Notes under the pieces: generated by a model
What the model saw: the letters and a program-made list of their open reading frames with translations, nothing else
Told to the model about the DNA's origin: nothing
Database searches by the model: none
Position numbers and translations under genes: made by a program
Assembly (NCBI RefSeq): GCF_030812335.1
Contig: NZ_JAUSSN010000009.1
Coordinates: 124,001-188,000 of the forward strand
Length of the DNA: 64,000 nt
Direction: 5' to 3'
From: Pseudarthrobacter oxydans
Lineage (GTDB): Bacteria > Actinomycetota > Actinomycetes > Actinomycetales > Micrococcaceae
In this document: positions 17,470-25,665 of the stretch, piece by piece
Position numbering within the stretch: the first letter of the stretch is position 1
Layout: the number at the start of each line of letters is the position of its first letter

Positions 17470-17856
17470 TCAGACCAGGACGCTGCTCTTGATCTTTTCG
17501 TACTCGTCAGGGCTGATGGTTCCTGCATCCAGAAGGGCCTTGGCTTTGGAAATCTCGTCGGTTGGGCTCGCTGCGGCCACCTGGCGGATGTACGCATCGG
17601 AGGCCTCCTGGTGCTTGCGGGACCGTTCCATCATCCTCTCGGTCATGCCCTTACCGCGGGCAATCAGGTACACCAGCACACTCAGGAAGGGCACGAAGGC
17701 CAGGAAAACAATCCAGACTGCTTTCAACCAGCCGTTCAGCTCTTTGTCGCGGAAGATGTCGCCAATGATCGCGAATAGCGCGAACAGGAATGCGAAGAAT
17801 GCGTAAACACAGATGAACCACCAGAAAATGTCCCAAAAATTCTCCCAGAAACTCAT
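17470..17856 (-). CDS. SHOCT-domain membrane protein, paralogue 3
   Basis: This 128-residue protein is closely related to paralogues 1 and 2: MSFWENFWDIFWWF start, two membrane segments, a charged linker with MMERSRKHQEASDAYIRQVA, and a SHOCT motif (ISKAKALLDAGTISPDEYEKI). The 29-base leader at 17857-17885 is conserved with the others. The 196-bp upstream region also holds a degenerate copy of the palindrome (18004-18020) and a good GATAAT hexamer near 17967-17973 on the minus strand, but the two do not have the usual 22-bp spacing. Confidence 0.88.
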   Translation of the reverse strand: MSFWENFWDIFWWFICVYAFFAFLFALFAIIGDIFRDKELNGWLKAVWIVFLAFVPFLSVLVYLIARGKGMTERMMERSRKHQEASDAYIRQVAAASPTDEISKAKALLDAGTISPDEYEKIKSSVLV

Positions 17857-18052
17857 GTGGCTGCCCTACTTTCAATTGATGCGGCTTTGTACGTGGACGC
17901 AGCCTCGGGTGGGAATGGAGCTAACTGCCGGTCTGGGTAGTCGCCTGGCAGCCTGACCACTGGCAGGTATTATCATTTTCTGCCCGGAGCCCCGGTGAAT
18001 TCCTCATCCGCGGAGGGTTAATTCCCGCTCTAAGGGAAGGCCTCTGCAGTTC

Positions 18053-19669
18053 TCAACCCAAAATGGCCCCTTCTCCGGTGCCGGAGGATTTGGGGTCGGG
18101 TAGCCGCATCATGCGGAAGGAGGTGCCGAGTCCGGCGAGGCCGGCAAGGATCGGCACGAACAACGCGATCTGGAGGGCCAGGGGCCGTGCCTCCGTGTTG
18201 ATGCGGATGATTTCATTCTGGATGTCCTCCGGCTGGCCGGCGAGCTGTTGCTGGAGTTGCGCGTCGCTCATCACCTGGGCGTCCTCTTCCAGGACCGTCG
18301 CGACCTGCTGCTGCTGATCGGGCGCGAGTACCGTGCTGGACGTGGCCATGCCGATGAAGATGGTCGAGAGCGATGCCAGCATGATGCCGCCGGCAAAAGC
18401 GAGCCCGAACGACAGACCGAACGACCCTGCGGCGGAGTTCACGCTGGCGGCCTCGCTGACGCGCTCGTCCGAGATCGGGGACAACGTGTAGTTGTTGAGC
18501 TGGGACACCAGCAGCCCCAGGCCACCACCTGAGATGATCAGCGGGATCAGGAGCCACCAGCCGGAGTCCGCACGCGGCACGATCGGAACCAGCACCACCA
18601 GACCCACGATCAGGAGCAGAAAGCCCCACCGTATGAGGCTCGCCGGGCGCCGCGTCCCGGACCTCTTACCGGCGAGCATGGCCACCGCGAACATCGTGAG
18701 CGAAAGCGGGGCAATCGACAGCCCTGACTCCATCGCGTTGTATCCGAGCACCATCTGCAGGTAGATGGGCAGCACGATCATCGTGCCGCCGAGGGCGATT
18801 TGCTGGAGCATCTGGCCTGTGGCACCAAAGCGGAACGCTTTCGACTGAAAGAGATCCGGGTCCAGCAGTGTCGGCTTGTCGCGGCGTTTGCGCTGAAGGA
18901 GCCAGTAGACCAGGCCGCCCAGTCCGACCGCGCCGACGGCCAGGAGTGCGCCCACCGATTCGCCGCCTTCCTGCCAGACCAGGATGCCGAGCACGACGCC
19001 GCCCATGCCCACGATCGACAGGATTGATCCGAAGATATCCAGTTCCCGGGAACCTTCGAACGGCACGTCGCGAACGAGTTTGATCCCGGACAGCACGACC
19101 GCGATGATCAGCGCCTCAAGCATGAAGGCGACGCGCCAGGACAGGAACGTGGTGATGAACCCGCCGAGCAGGGGCCCCACCGCCGCGGCGATCGCCGCCG
19201 AGGCGCCGACCAGCGCATAGACCCGTTTCTGCTCCGCTCCCTCGAAATTGCCATGGATGAGGGACTGCATGGCGGGCAGCAGGAGCGAGGCCCCCAGGCC
19301 GCCAATCACGGCCCAGAAGATGATGATCGGGAGGAGGCTCTGCGCCATCGTCATCGCCACGGCGCCGATGGCATAACAGACCAGACCGATCACGTAGGCG
19401 CGCTTCCGCCCGATCAGGTCGCCGATTTTTCCGCCGATCAGGATGAATGCGGCGGACACCAGCGCCTCGAGCGCAATCGCTGACTGGAGGCCGCTGACGG
19501 TCGAGCCGATATCCCTCACCACGGCGGAGATCGAAACGTTCATGATCGAGGTGTCGACCACCAGCACAAACATGGCCATCGCCAGCAACAGCGCTAGCCT
19601 GCTGTTAAAGGGCTCCGCCGGAGTGTTGGAAGGCTCCGGCGGGGTGACGCCGTCGTCCGGCTTTTCCAT
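18053..19669 (-). CDS. DHA2-type MFS multidrug efflux transporter
   Basis: This 538-residue protein has about 14 membrane segments. Motif C-like and D-like features are present: DTSIMNVSI in the first helix, KIGDLIGRKRAYVIG after helix 2, and VGPLLGGFITTFLSWR after helix 5. This is the EmrB/QacA (DHA2) pattern of proton-driven drug export. A hydrophilic extracytoplasmic Gln-rich loop (about residues 450-500) lies before the last helix. The start is ATG 19669. Palindrome E is 71 bp upstream, between this gene and sulP, so it has its own promoter in the stress block. Confidence 0.9.
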   Translation of the reverse strand: MEKPDDGVTPPEPSNTPAEPFNSRLALLLAMAMFVLVVDTSIMNVSISAVVRDIGSTVSGLQSAIALEALVSAAFILIGGKIGDLIGRKRAYVIGLVCYAIGAVAMTMAQSLLPIIIFWAVIGGLGASLLLPAMQSLIHGNFEGAEQKRVYALVGASAAIAAAVGPLLGGFITTFLSWRVAFMLEALIIAVVLSGIKLVRDVPFEGSRELDIFGSILSIVGMGGVVLGILVWQEGGESVGALLAVGAVGLGGLVYWLLQRKRRDKPTLLDPDLFQSKAFRFGATGQMLQQIALGGTMIVLPIYLQMVLGYNAMESGLSIAPLSLTMFAVAMLAGKRSGTRRPASLIRWGFLLLIVGLVVLVPIVPRADSGWWLLIPLIISGGGLGLLVSQLNNYTLSPISDERVSEAASVNSAAGSFGLSFGLAFAGGIMLASLSTIFIGMATSSTVLAPDQQQQVATVLEEDAQVMSDAQLQQQLAGQPEDIQNEIIRINTEARPLALQIALFVPILAGLAGLGTSFRMMRLPDPKSSGTGEGAILG

Positions 19670-19739
19670 CTGTCATCGACTCCCGGGGTTGTCGGATGTG
19701 CTGCTCCCCCAAAGCTAGCCAGTCGGCCTGCCGGGCAAA

Positions 19740-19756
19740 TCATTCCCGGCGGGTGA
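19740..19756. promoter_or_regulatory. 17-bp palindrome, site E
   Basis: TCATTCCCGGCGGGTGA lies between the sulP stop and the leftward MFS start. On the minus strand TAGCTT (19712-19717), a good -10 hexamer, follows after exactly 22 bp. The left arm is degenerate. Confidence 0.65.
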
Positions 19757-19772
19757 CCTTGGCGTCAGGCTG

Positions 19773-21494
19773 CTAACCCTGCTGCTCGTCGCGTGCCTTG
19801 TTCGCCGCAGCCTCTTCCGCCTCCACGGCCCGGTAGATGTTGCCGTGGATTCGCTCCGCGCCGATGCGCTCGATCACCCCGTCCCTTGCGAGGATGGCCC
19901 GGACGGCGGGTTTCAGCCGGGCAAGCCGCAGGGTGACGCCGGCCTCCCGGGCGAGGTCCGCGATGTCTGCCATCTTTGCGGCGCCCTGGGAGTCGACGAA
20001 ATTGATCCCGCCACAGTCCAGGACGATGCCGGTGAGACCGGACGTTGAGTGGATCGTCTCGCGCAGGCGATCCTCCAGTGCGTCCGCCGTCGCGAAGAAG
20101 AGGCCGCCGTCGAACCGGATCACGGCCACCCCGGGAATCACCTCGTCACCGGGGTGCTCGAACACTTCGCGGAAGACCTGCGTGCCCCGCTCCCGTCCGA
20201 GGGACGGCATCTCCGGGTGGGTGGCCACACCGACGAGCCAGATGAGCGAGAGTCCGATTCCGATGATGACACCGGCGAGGACTCCGAAGATGAGGGTGCC
20301 GACAATGGCTGCGACGGCAATCCAGAAGTCAAACTTTTGCACCCGGGCCAGCCGCCGCATCTCCGGCACGTTCATCATGCCCATGACAACGGCTTCGATG
20401 ATCAGCGCCGCCAGCACCGGTTTGGGCAGGTTCGAGAAGAGCGGCGCCAGAAACAGCAGCGTGAGCAGGACGGTGGCGCCGGAGGTGAGCGAGGCGAGGC
20501 CGGTCTTCGCTCCGGAGTGGTCGTTGAGCGAGCTCGCTGACAGGCTCGTCGAGACGGGCATACCCTTGAAGACTCCTGCGGCCATGTTGGCGAACGACTG
20601 GGCAACGGACTCCTGGTTGATGTCAATCTGGTAGCGGTGCTTGGCGGCGAACGCCCGCGCATCCCCCGCGGTCTGGGAAAAGCCGATCAGGACCAGTGCC
20701 ACCGCAGCGAGGGCGACGGTTCCCGCGTTGTCCCACATCAGCTGGCCGTCCGGGATCTCCGGCCGCGGCAGCCCGCTAGGCACATCGCCCACCAAGGCCA
20801 CTCCCTTCGCCCCGAGATCGAACACCGCCGCCGCCAGCAGTCCGCCCACCACCAGGACCAGGGCGCCGGGAACCCTGGGCGCGACCGCCTTCAGTCCGAA
20901 GACCACAACGAGCGAGACGACGCCCACGATCACGGTGGTCTGCTGCGCCTCGCCCCAGGTCCCCAGCCACGACCGCAGTTCCTGGATCGGGTTGGAGCCG
21001 GTGACCTCGGTCCCGGTGAGCTTTGGAAGTTCCCCGATCACGACGTCGATCGCCGCGCCGAAGAGGAAGCCGGTGACCACCGCCCGCGAGAGGAACTGCG
21101 CAATCCAGCCCATCCTCAGGACGGCAAGCAGCAGGAACAGGACGCCTGAGGCGAGGGTGATTCCCGCAACGAACGAGGCGACATCCGGCCCGCTGGTGAT
21201 GCCGGCCGCGAGCACCGCGCTCGCGGCCACCGCCGCCAGGCCCGAACTTGGACCCATCGAGATCTGCCGGCACGAGCCGAAGATTCCGTACACGATCGCG
21301 CCGGCAGCCGCCGCATAGAGGCCGTTCTGCAGCGGGATACCCGCGATCCCGGCATACCCCAGGTTCTTGGGAACGATCAGGGCCGCGACGGTCACCCCGG
21401 CGATCAGGTCGCCCCTCAGCCAGGCGCGGTCGTAGGAGCGGAGCTGGCCGGCGATGGGCAACCCGGTCGGGCGTCCCGGCTGCAATTTCTTCAT
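19773..21494 (-). CDS. SulP family inorganic anion transporter with STAS domain
   Basis: This 573-residue protein has the SLC26/SulP signature region GILGNPQNGLYAA-like (GYAGIAGIPLQNGLYAAAAGA near residue 50), about 10-12 membrane helices, and a cytoplasmic STAS domain (about 440-555) with the FVDSQGAAKM loop. Such carriers move sulfate, bicarbonate or other anions, usually with H+ or Na+. It has no fused carbonic anhydrase. It starts 25 bp after the DUF998 gene and is probably its operon partner under palindrome F. Confidence 0.9.
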   Translation of the reverse strand: MKKLQPGRPTGLPIAGQLRSYDRAWLRGDLIAGVTVAALIVPKNLGYAGIAGIPLQNGLYAAAAGAIVYGIFGSCRQISMGPSSGLAAVAASAVLAAGITSGPDVASFVAGITLASGVLFLLLAVLRMGWIAQFLSRAVVTGFLFGAAIDVVIGELPKLTGTEVTGSNPIQELRSWLGTWGEAQQTTVIVGVVSLVVVFGLKAVAPRVPGALVLVVGGLLAAAVFDLGAKGVALVGDVPSGLPRPEIPDGQLMWDNAGTVALAAVALVLIGFSQTAGDARAFAAKHRYQIDINQESVAQSFANMAAGVFKGMPVSTSLSASSLNDHSGAKTGLASLTSGATVLLTLLFLAPLFSNLPKPVLAALIIEAVVMGMMNVPEMRRLARVQKFDFWIAVAAIVGTLIFGVLAGVIIGIGLSLIWLVGVATHPEMPSLGRERGTQVFREVFEHPGDEVIPGVAVIRFDGGLFFATADALEDRLRETIHSTSGLTGIVLDCGGINFVDSQGAAKMADIADLAREAGVTLRLARLKPAVRAILARDGVIERIGAERIHGNIYRAVEAEEAAANKARDEQQG

Positions 21495-21519
21495 GTCTCG
21501 TCCCCCTGTCGCTCAGCCT

Positions 21520-22653
21520 TCAGGACCCCGCGGCGGTCCTGTCCGTTCCGGGTGCCGCGGTATTGCCGGCGGTGTCGGTGCGCTGGGACAGCGGAAGGGC
21601 CGGCGGGCCGGCCGCGAGCTGATCGGCGTCGACGGCAGCGAGGTTGCGGATCAGGACGATCAGCCAGGCAAAGACCAGCGAGGCCGCGATGAGCTCCACG
21701 GCGGTGAGGTTGTAGTAGCCGACAGGGAAGTACATCACCACGGCGAAGGCAATGACCGCCAGGAACACCAATCCCAACACGTTGAACGTCGCCGGGATCG
21801 AGGGGACCAGCGAACGCATGCGGACAATCAGGGTTCCGAACACCACGACCATGCCGGACGCTGCCGCGGTGTGGAGCCAGAACAGCTCATCGACGGGGAA
21901 CAGTCCCACGCAGGCGAGGAGAATGCCGATGAGGATGATGCCGCCTTCCAGCTGCCGGACCCGGCGGCGCGAGGGCGCGGTATCGGCCGTCGCTTCGAGC
22001 GTCCTGGTGGAGTATCCGGCCAGGGTGGTGACCACGACGCCGGCAACGATCAGCGTGACGTTGAACGCCGCCCCGGACACGTCGGAACTCGTGCCGAGGG
22101 CACTGAGGTTTTCCTGCCACCACTGCGGGTCTTCTGCGGTGAGCATGCTCGTCAGGACACCCGTGACGAGGAAGACGGCGAGGAGGGCGGCGAGCCGGTA
22201 GGCGTTCATCGTGACTGCCGACAAGTAGGCGATGTAAGCGCTGATGGCTCCGGTGACCCCGACGAGGATTGCCGCGGCCAGGGAGTACAGCACTGCACCC
22301 ACGAACGCCCGCTGGAAGATCGAGAACAGCGCCAGCCAGCCGAGCAGGAAGATGCAGGCGTGGGCCAGCGCGAGGGCTGCGATGTCGATGTTGTGGCGTG
22401 TCCGGCCGCCCGCGGCGGGCCGGGACGGTTCCGGCCTCAGGCGTTGCAGGGAACCGACCACCACCGCTGCGGCGCCGAGGAACGCCGTCCCGAGCGCGGC
22501 GATGTCGCCCGCCGAGCCCCGTCCGGACAAAGCAACGGGCTCCCTCCCCACCAGGAGGAATGCGACCACGCCGAGGAGAAGGAAGCCTGCACTGCCGATG
22601 ATGAGCGCCCGCGACTCGGCCGTGACCGCATCATGTTGGTTCAGGATTATCAT
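21520..22653 (-). CDS. DUF998 family membrane protein
   Basis: This 377-residue protein has about 10 membrane segments in two halves. The second half matches DUF998 (WWQENLSALGTSSDVSGAAF followed by alternating hydrophobic helices and a short loop GLFPVDELFWLHTAAA). The family has no established function. It heads a two-gene leftward operon with sulP. Palindrome F and a TAGCGT hexamer lie about 115-160 bp upstream of the ATG at 22653. Confidence 0.75.
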   Translation of the reverse strand: MIILNQHDAVTAESRALIIGSAGFLLLGVVAFLLVGREPVALSGRGSAGDIAALGTAFLGAAAVVVGSLQRLRPEPSRPAAGGRTRHNIDIAALALAHACIFLLGWLALFSIFQRAFVGAVLYSLAAAILVGVTGAISAYIAYLSAVTMNAYRLAALLAVFLVTGVLTSMLTAEDPQWWQENLSALGTSSDVSGAAFNVTLIVAGVVVTTLAGYSTRTLEATADTAPSRRRVRQLEGGIILIGILLACVGLFPVDELFWLHTAAASGMVVVFGTLIVRMRSLVPSIPATFNVLGLVFLAVIAFAVVMYFPVGYYNLTAVELIAASLVFAWLIVLIRNLAAVDADQLAAGPPALPLSQRTDTAGNTAAPGTDRTAAGS

Positions 22654-22795
22654 CGTTCACTTCGCTTCGCCTGGGCTTTGGGGGTCCTGGAGAGCCGCCG
22701 TTGCCGGCGGCTCGTCCTGTTTTGGGCGAAACGCCGCGGGGCCCGGTCCGTTTCCGGGGTACCGCCAACGCTACGACTGCCCCGCCCGGGTGCCG

Positions 22796-22812
22796 TCACC
22801 CGGAAAGGATGA
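22796..22812. promoter_or_regulatory. 17-bp palindrome, site F
   Basis: TCACCCGGAAAGGATGA has one mismatch between its arms. On the minus strand TAGCGT (22768-22773), a good -10 hexamer, follows after exactly 22 bp. It lies 143 bp upstream of the DUF998 start, implying a leader of about 105 bases. Confidence 0.65.
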
Positions 22813-23055
22813 AACGCTTCGGCCGATACTTCCTGGGGGACATCAGATACTTCTCGCCGTTCCCGCATTCAAGGTGTTGAATGGTAGTAGGTCCGCACCC
22901 CTGCCGAATGCTGCGAGGTGTTGGACCGAGTACGTTTACTTGCCGGAGTCTGGGGGTCCGGTGTGAGACGGGGTCGGCGACGCTTGAGAACCCTCTGAGA
23001 CCGGGGTTCTCTCCCCCCAGCCGTCGTCGGCCCCCTGGCCTTCGGGGAACGAACA

Positions 23056-23096
23056 AAGGGGTGGGCCTGAACCGTTTGGTTCAGGCCCGCCCCTTT
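23056..23096. terminator. Intrinsic bidirectional terminator
   Basis: A long GC-rich stem (GGGGTGGGCCTGAACC with GGTTCAGGCCCGCCCC, one G-C mismatch) has a short GTTT-type loop. Five T residues follow on the plus strand and an AAA tract precedes it, so it can work both ways. It ends the leftward tct-usp operon, whose stop is at 23123. Confidence 0.85.
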
Positions 23097-23122
23097 TTCC
23101 TGGACCGCTCGCTGGGAACGTC

Positions 23123-23527
23123 CTAGCGCCCTGCGCCGTTGGCCTTCACGGCGAGAACCGGCCGGTCAGCCTGGATCAGGATGCGCTGGGCATGGCTGCC
23201 CATGATGAACTTGCCCACTTGGGAGCGGTGGCGGAGTCCGATGACGATCAGCGAAGCGTTGACCTCCCGCGCGAGCTCCAGGAACTCGTCGGCGAGGTCG
23301 TGCTGATACGACGGCTGCAGCACGGACGTTCTGACACCGGCGTCCGTGGCGCGCTTCGCGGCCTCCTCGAGGAGCCCGGCAGTGGCCACGGCCTTGTCCA
23401 CCAGGGCACCTTCCCGGGCCGAATTGACGATGACGAGGTCTTCGTTTCGGAGTTGCGCTTCGGCGATGCCCGCCGTGAGCGCGGCCTCTCCCGCTGGTGT
23501 GGGGACGAATCCGACTATGATGCTCAT
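23123..23527 (-). CDS. Universal stress protein (single UspA domain)
   Basis: This 134-residue single-domain USP begins MSIIVGFVPTPAGEAALTAG and has the C-terminal nucleotide-binding motif region GLRHRSQVGKFIMGSHAQRIL...PVLAV. It probably binds ATP in the cytoplasm. ATG 23527 overlaps the tctA stop by 4 bp, so translation is coupled to the transporter. USP domains accompany some transport operons as regulators; here a direct effect on the Tct transporter is inference. It is the last gene before the terminator at 23056-23096. Confidence 0.9.
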   Translation of the reverse strand: MSIIVGFVPTPAGEAALTAGIAEAQLRNEDLVIVNSAREGALVDKAVATAGLLEEAAKRATDAGVRTSVLQPSYQHDLADEFLELAREVNASLIVIGLRHRSQVGKFIMGSHAQRILIQADRPVLAVKANGAGR

Positions 23528-25062
23528 ACGTTCTCCTTCTCCTTGATGTATTCCGGTGCGGGCGCTCCCGAATCGGAGGCCTTCCGTCTGGCGAGCAGTG
23601 CGCGGATGCCCGGGAGGACTGCCACAAGCACAAAGACAATCAGTAGGGTCGCGGAGATGGGACGGCTGAAGAAGCCCGCCGGGTCGCCACCGAAGACCAG
23701 CAGCGAACGCCGCAAGGAGCTTTCCAGGAGCGAGCCCAGGACGAACGCCAGCACCAGCGGTCCCGGTTCGAAGCCGAATTTCTTCATCAGGTAGCCGATG
23801 ACGCCGAAGACCACCACCAGGGTGACGTCGAACATGCTGTTGTTGATGGTGTAGGCGCCCAGCAACGTAATCAGGGCGGTGACGGGGGCCAGGATGGCTG
23901 CGCGCACGCGAAGGATTTTCACGAACAGGCCCACGAGCGGCAGGCTCATGATCAGCAGCAGGATGTTGCCGATGTACATCGAGTTCACGACGCCCCAGAA
24001 CAACTCCGGGTTCTCCTCGACGAGCTGCGGACCCGGGGTGACGCCCTGGATCAGGAGGGCACCGAACATCAACGCCATGGTGGCGTTGGCCGGGATCCCC
24101 AGCGTAAGCAGCGGAATGAACGACGACGTCGCGGCCGCGTTGTTGGCGGTTTCCGGTCCGGCCACGCCTTCCGGGGCTCCCTTGCCGAAACGCTCGGGCT
24201 GCTTGGCACGTTTTTTCTCCATGGCGTAGGACGCCATGGAGGCGATGGTCGCGCCGCCGCCGGGCAGGATTCCAAGGAAGAAGCCCAGGACTGAGCCGCG
24301 TCCGATGGACCCGGATGCCTGCTTGAGATCCTGTCTCGAGGGCCATACGTTCGTGACCTTGGAGGGGGCTTTCGCCGCCCGGTGGCGCTCCTCGAGGTTG
24401 TAGAGGATTTCGCCCAGGCCGAAGACGCCCATGGCGATGGGGACGAAGTCGATGCCGTCGGCCAGCTCCAGGCTCCCGAAGGTGAAGCGGCTCTCACCGG
24501 TAAAGATATCGCGGCCGACCGTCGCCAGCAGTAGGCCGAGGGCCGCGGCGATGAGGGCCTTGGTTTTGGAGCCGCTGCTGATGGTGGCCACCAGCAGAAT
24601 TCCGAGCAGTGCCAGTGCCGAGTATTCGGCAGGTCCGAAGTCCAGGGCGAAACTCGCCACGATGGGCGCAAGAAAAGTCAGGCCGATGATGGCGGCGGTG
24701 CCGCCGACGAAAGAACCGATGGAAGCCAGGCCGAGGGCCGTTCCGGCTTTGCCCTGTCTGGCCATCTGGTAGCCGTCGAAGACCGTGACCACCGATGATG
24801 CCTCACCTGGAAGCTTGAGGAGTACGGAGGTGATGGTTCCGCCGTACTGTGCCCCGTAGAAAATTCCGGCGAGCATGATGATGGCGGTGACGGGTTCGAC
24901 GTTGTAGGTCAGCGGGAGCAGGATGGCGATCGTTGCCGCGGGCCCCAGTCCGGGCAGCACCCCGATCAGCATGCCGATGACGACGCCGATCAGGCAGTAC
25001 AGGAGATTGGTCGGCTCCAGGACGACGGCAAAGCCGTTGATCACGGGATTCAGAAAATCCAC
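23524..25062 (-). CDS. tctA: Tripartite tricarboxylate transporter, large permease TctA
   Basis: This 512-residue protein has 11-12 membrane segments and the TctA signatures IGVLPGLGPAATIAILLPLT near residue 35 and GVAGPETANNAAATSSFIP near residue 310. With TctB and the binding protein TctC it imports carboxylates in a secondary (ion-driven) process. Genomic position next to kdgD, gudD and galactarate dehydratase suggests aldarates (glucarate/galactarate) as substrate, rather than citrate. It starts 9 bp after tctB and overlaps the usp gene by 4 bp. Confidence 0.93.
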   Translation of the reverse strand: MDFLNPVINGFAVVLEPTNLLYCLIGVVIGMLIGVLPGLGPAATIAILLPLTYNVEPVTAIIMLAGIFYGAQYGGTITSVLLKLPGEASSVVTVFDGYQMARQGKAGTALGLASIGSFVGGTAAIIGLTFLAPIVASFALDFGPAEYSALALLGILLVATISSGSKTKALIAAALGLLLATVGRDIFTGESRFTFGSLELADGIDFVPIAMGVFGLGEILYNLEERHRAAKAPSKVTNVWPSRQDLKQASGSIGRGSVLGFFLGILPGGGATIASMASYAMEKKRAKQPERFGKGAPEGVAGPETANNAAATSSFIPLLTLGIPANATMALMFGALLIQGVTPGPQLVEENPELFWGVVNSMYIGNILLLIMSLPLVGLFVKILRVRAAILAPVTALITLLGAYTINNSMFDVTLVVVFGVIGYLMKKFGFEPGPLVLAFVLGSLLESSLRRSLLVFGGDPAGFFSRPISATLLIVFVLVAVLPGIRALLARRKASDSGAPAPEYIKEKENV

Positions 25063-25071
25063 GGGGGTCTC

Positions 25072-25665
25072 CTAGAAAAGATGGGGAATGGACGTGTTGA
25101 GCGCCAGGACGAAGATGCCGTAGAACGCTGCAACGACGATTGCGCTTACCAGCAGGGTTGAGCGCCAGGTTTCGCCGCCGAGGAACCGCATCCAGATGAC
25201 GCACAGGACGAGGGCGGGCAGCTCGAACCCGATAACCGGCATGAGTGCAACCATGGCGGCGAGGGTGACGAGACCGGTGAGGGGCGCCGTGGACATGCGG
25301 GTGAACTTCTCGGCGTCCCGGTTGTGCCGCCCGACGATGAGCTGGAAAAGTCCCAGGAGCACCATGACGCAACTGATCATGAACGGCCACAGTCCGGGCT
25401 GCGGTGCCGCCGGGATGCCCAGCCCCATTGCCAGCGAAAGGACAAGCGCGCCGATGCCGACGCCAAGGACCACAAGCGAGGAGGCCGTATTGGCCAGGGC
25501 ACCGGCGGCCGGTGGCTTCTCTTCCTCCCACTGGGCGGCGAGCTGTTCCGGTGTGAAGTCCTCCGGAAGGTCAACGGGAATGCCGGGGGCGTCCCCGCCG
25601 GAGCGGACAGCCGCGTGGCTTCCGTCTCCGGCGGGCACTTTGGGTGTTGCTGTCACCCGGATCAC
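25072..25665 (-). CDS. tctB: Tripartite tricarboxylate transporter, small permease TctB
   Basis: This 197-residue protein has a 65-residue hydrophilic N-terminus and four membrane segments in the usual TctB layout (GIPAAPQPGLWPFMISCVMV between the first two). The chosen GTG at 25665 overlaps the tctC stop (GTGA, 4 bp), which fits translational coupling; an in-frame GTG at 25656 is an alternative. The N-terminal extension before the first helix is longer than in typical TctB proteins (about 150 residues). Confidence 0.88.
   Translation of the reverse strand: MIRVTATPKVPAGDGSHAAVRSGGDAPGIPVDLPEDFTPEQLAAQWEEEKPPAAGALANTASSLVVLGVGIGALVLSLAMGLGIPAAPQPGLWPFMISCVMVLLGLFQLIVGRHNRDAEKFTRMSTAPLTGLVTLAAMVALMPVIGFELPALVLCVIWMRFLGGETWRSTLLVSAIVVAAFYGIFVLALNTSIPHLF

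Larger units (their letters stand above)
22654..23122. other. 469-bp intergenic region between convergent/divergent transcription units
   Basis: The left part (22654-22812) is the DUF998-sulP promoter with palindrome F. The stretch 22815-23055 has no plausible protein gene on either strand; the longest frame, 86 codons on the minus strand, has no family look. The right end is a strong T-tailed hairpin (23056-23096). A small rightward RNA ending at that hairpin is possible, but I see no convincing promoter for it. Confidence 0.5.

Noticed and set aside
18004..18020. TCATCCGCGGAGGGTTA, a possible seventh palindrome upstream of SHOCT paralogue 3
   Set aside because: Arms are degenerate on both sides, and no -10-like hexamer lies at 22-23 bp; the nearest good one (GATAAT) is about 29 bp away.
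22785..22802. Everted repeat CCGGGTG-N-CGTCACCCGG near palindrome F
   Set aside because: Arms point the opposite way from the six-site motif; it partly arises from the site itself and is not repeated elsewhere.
22796..23056. 86-codon minus-strand frame in the usp-DUF998 gap
   Set aside because: Pro/Arg-rich, no ribosome site, overlaps palindrome F.
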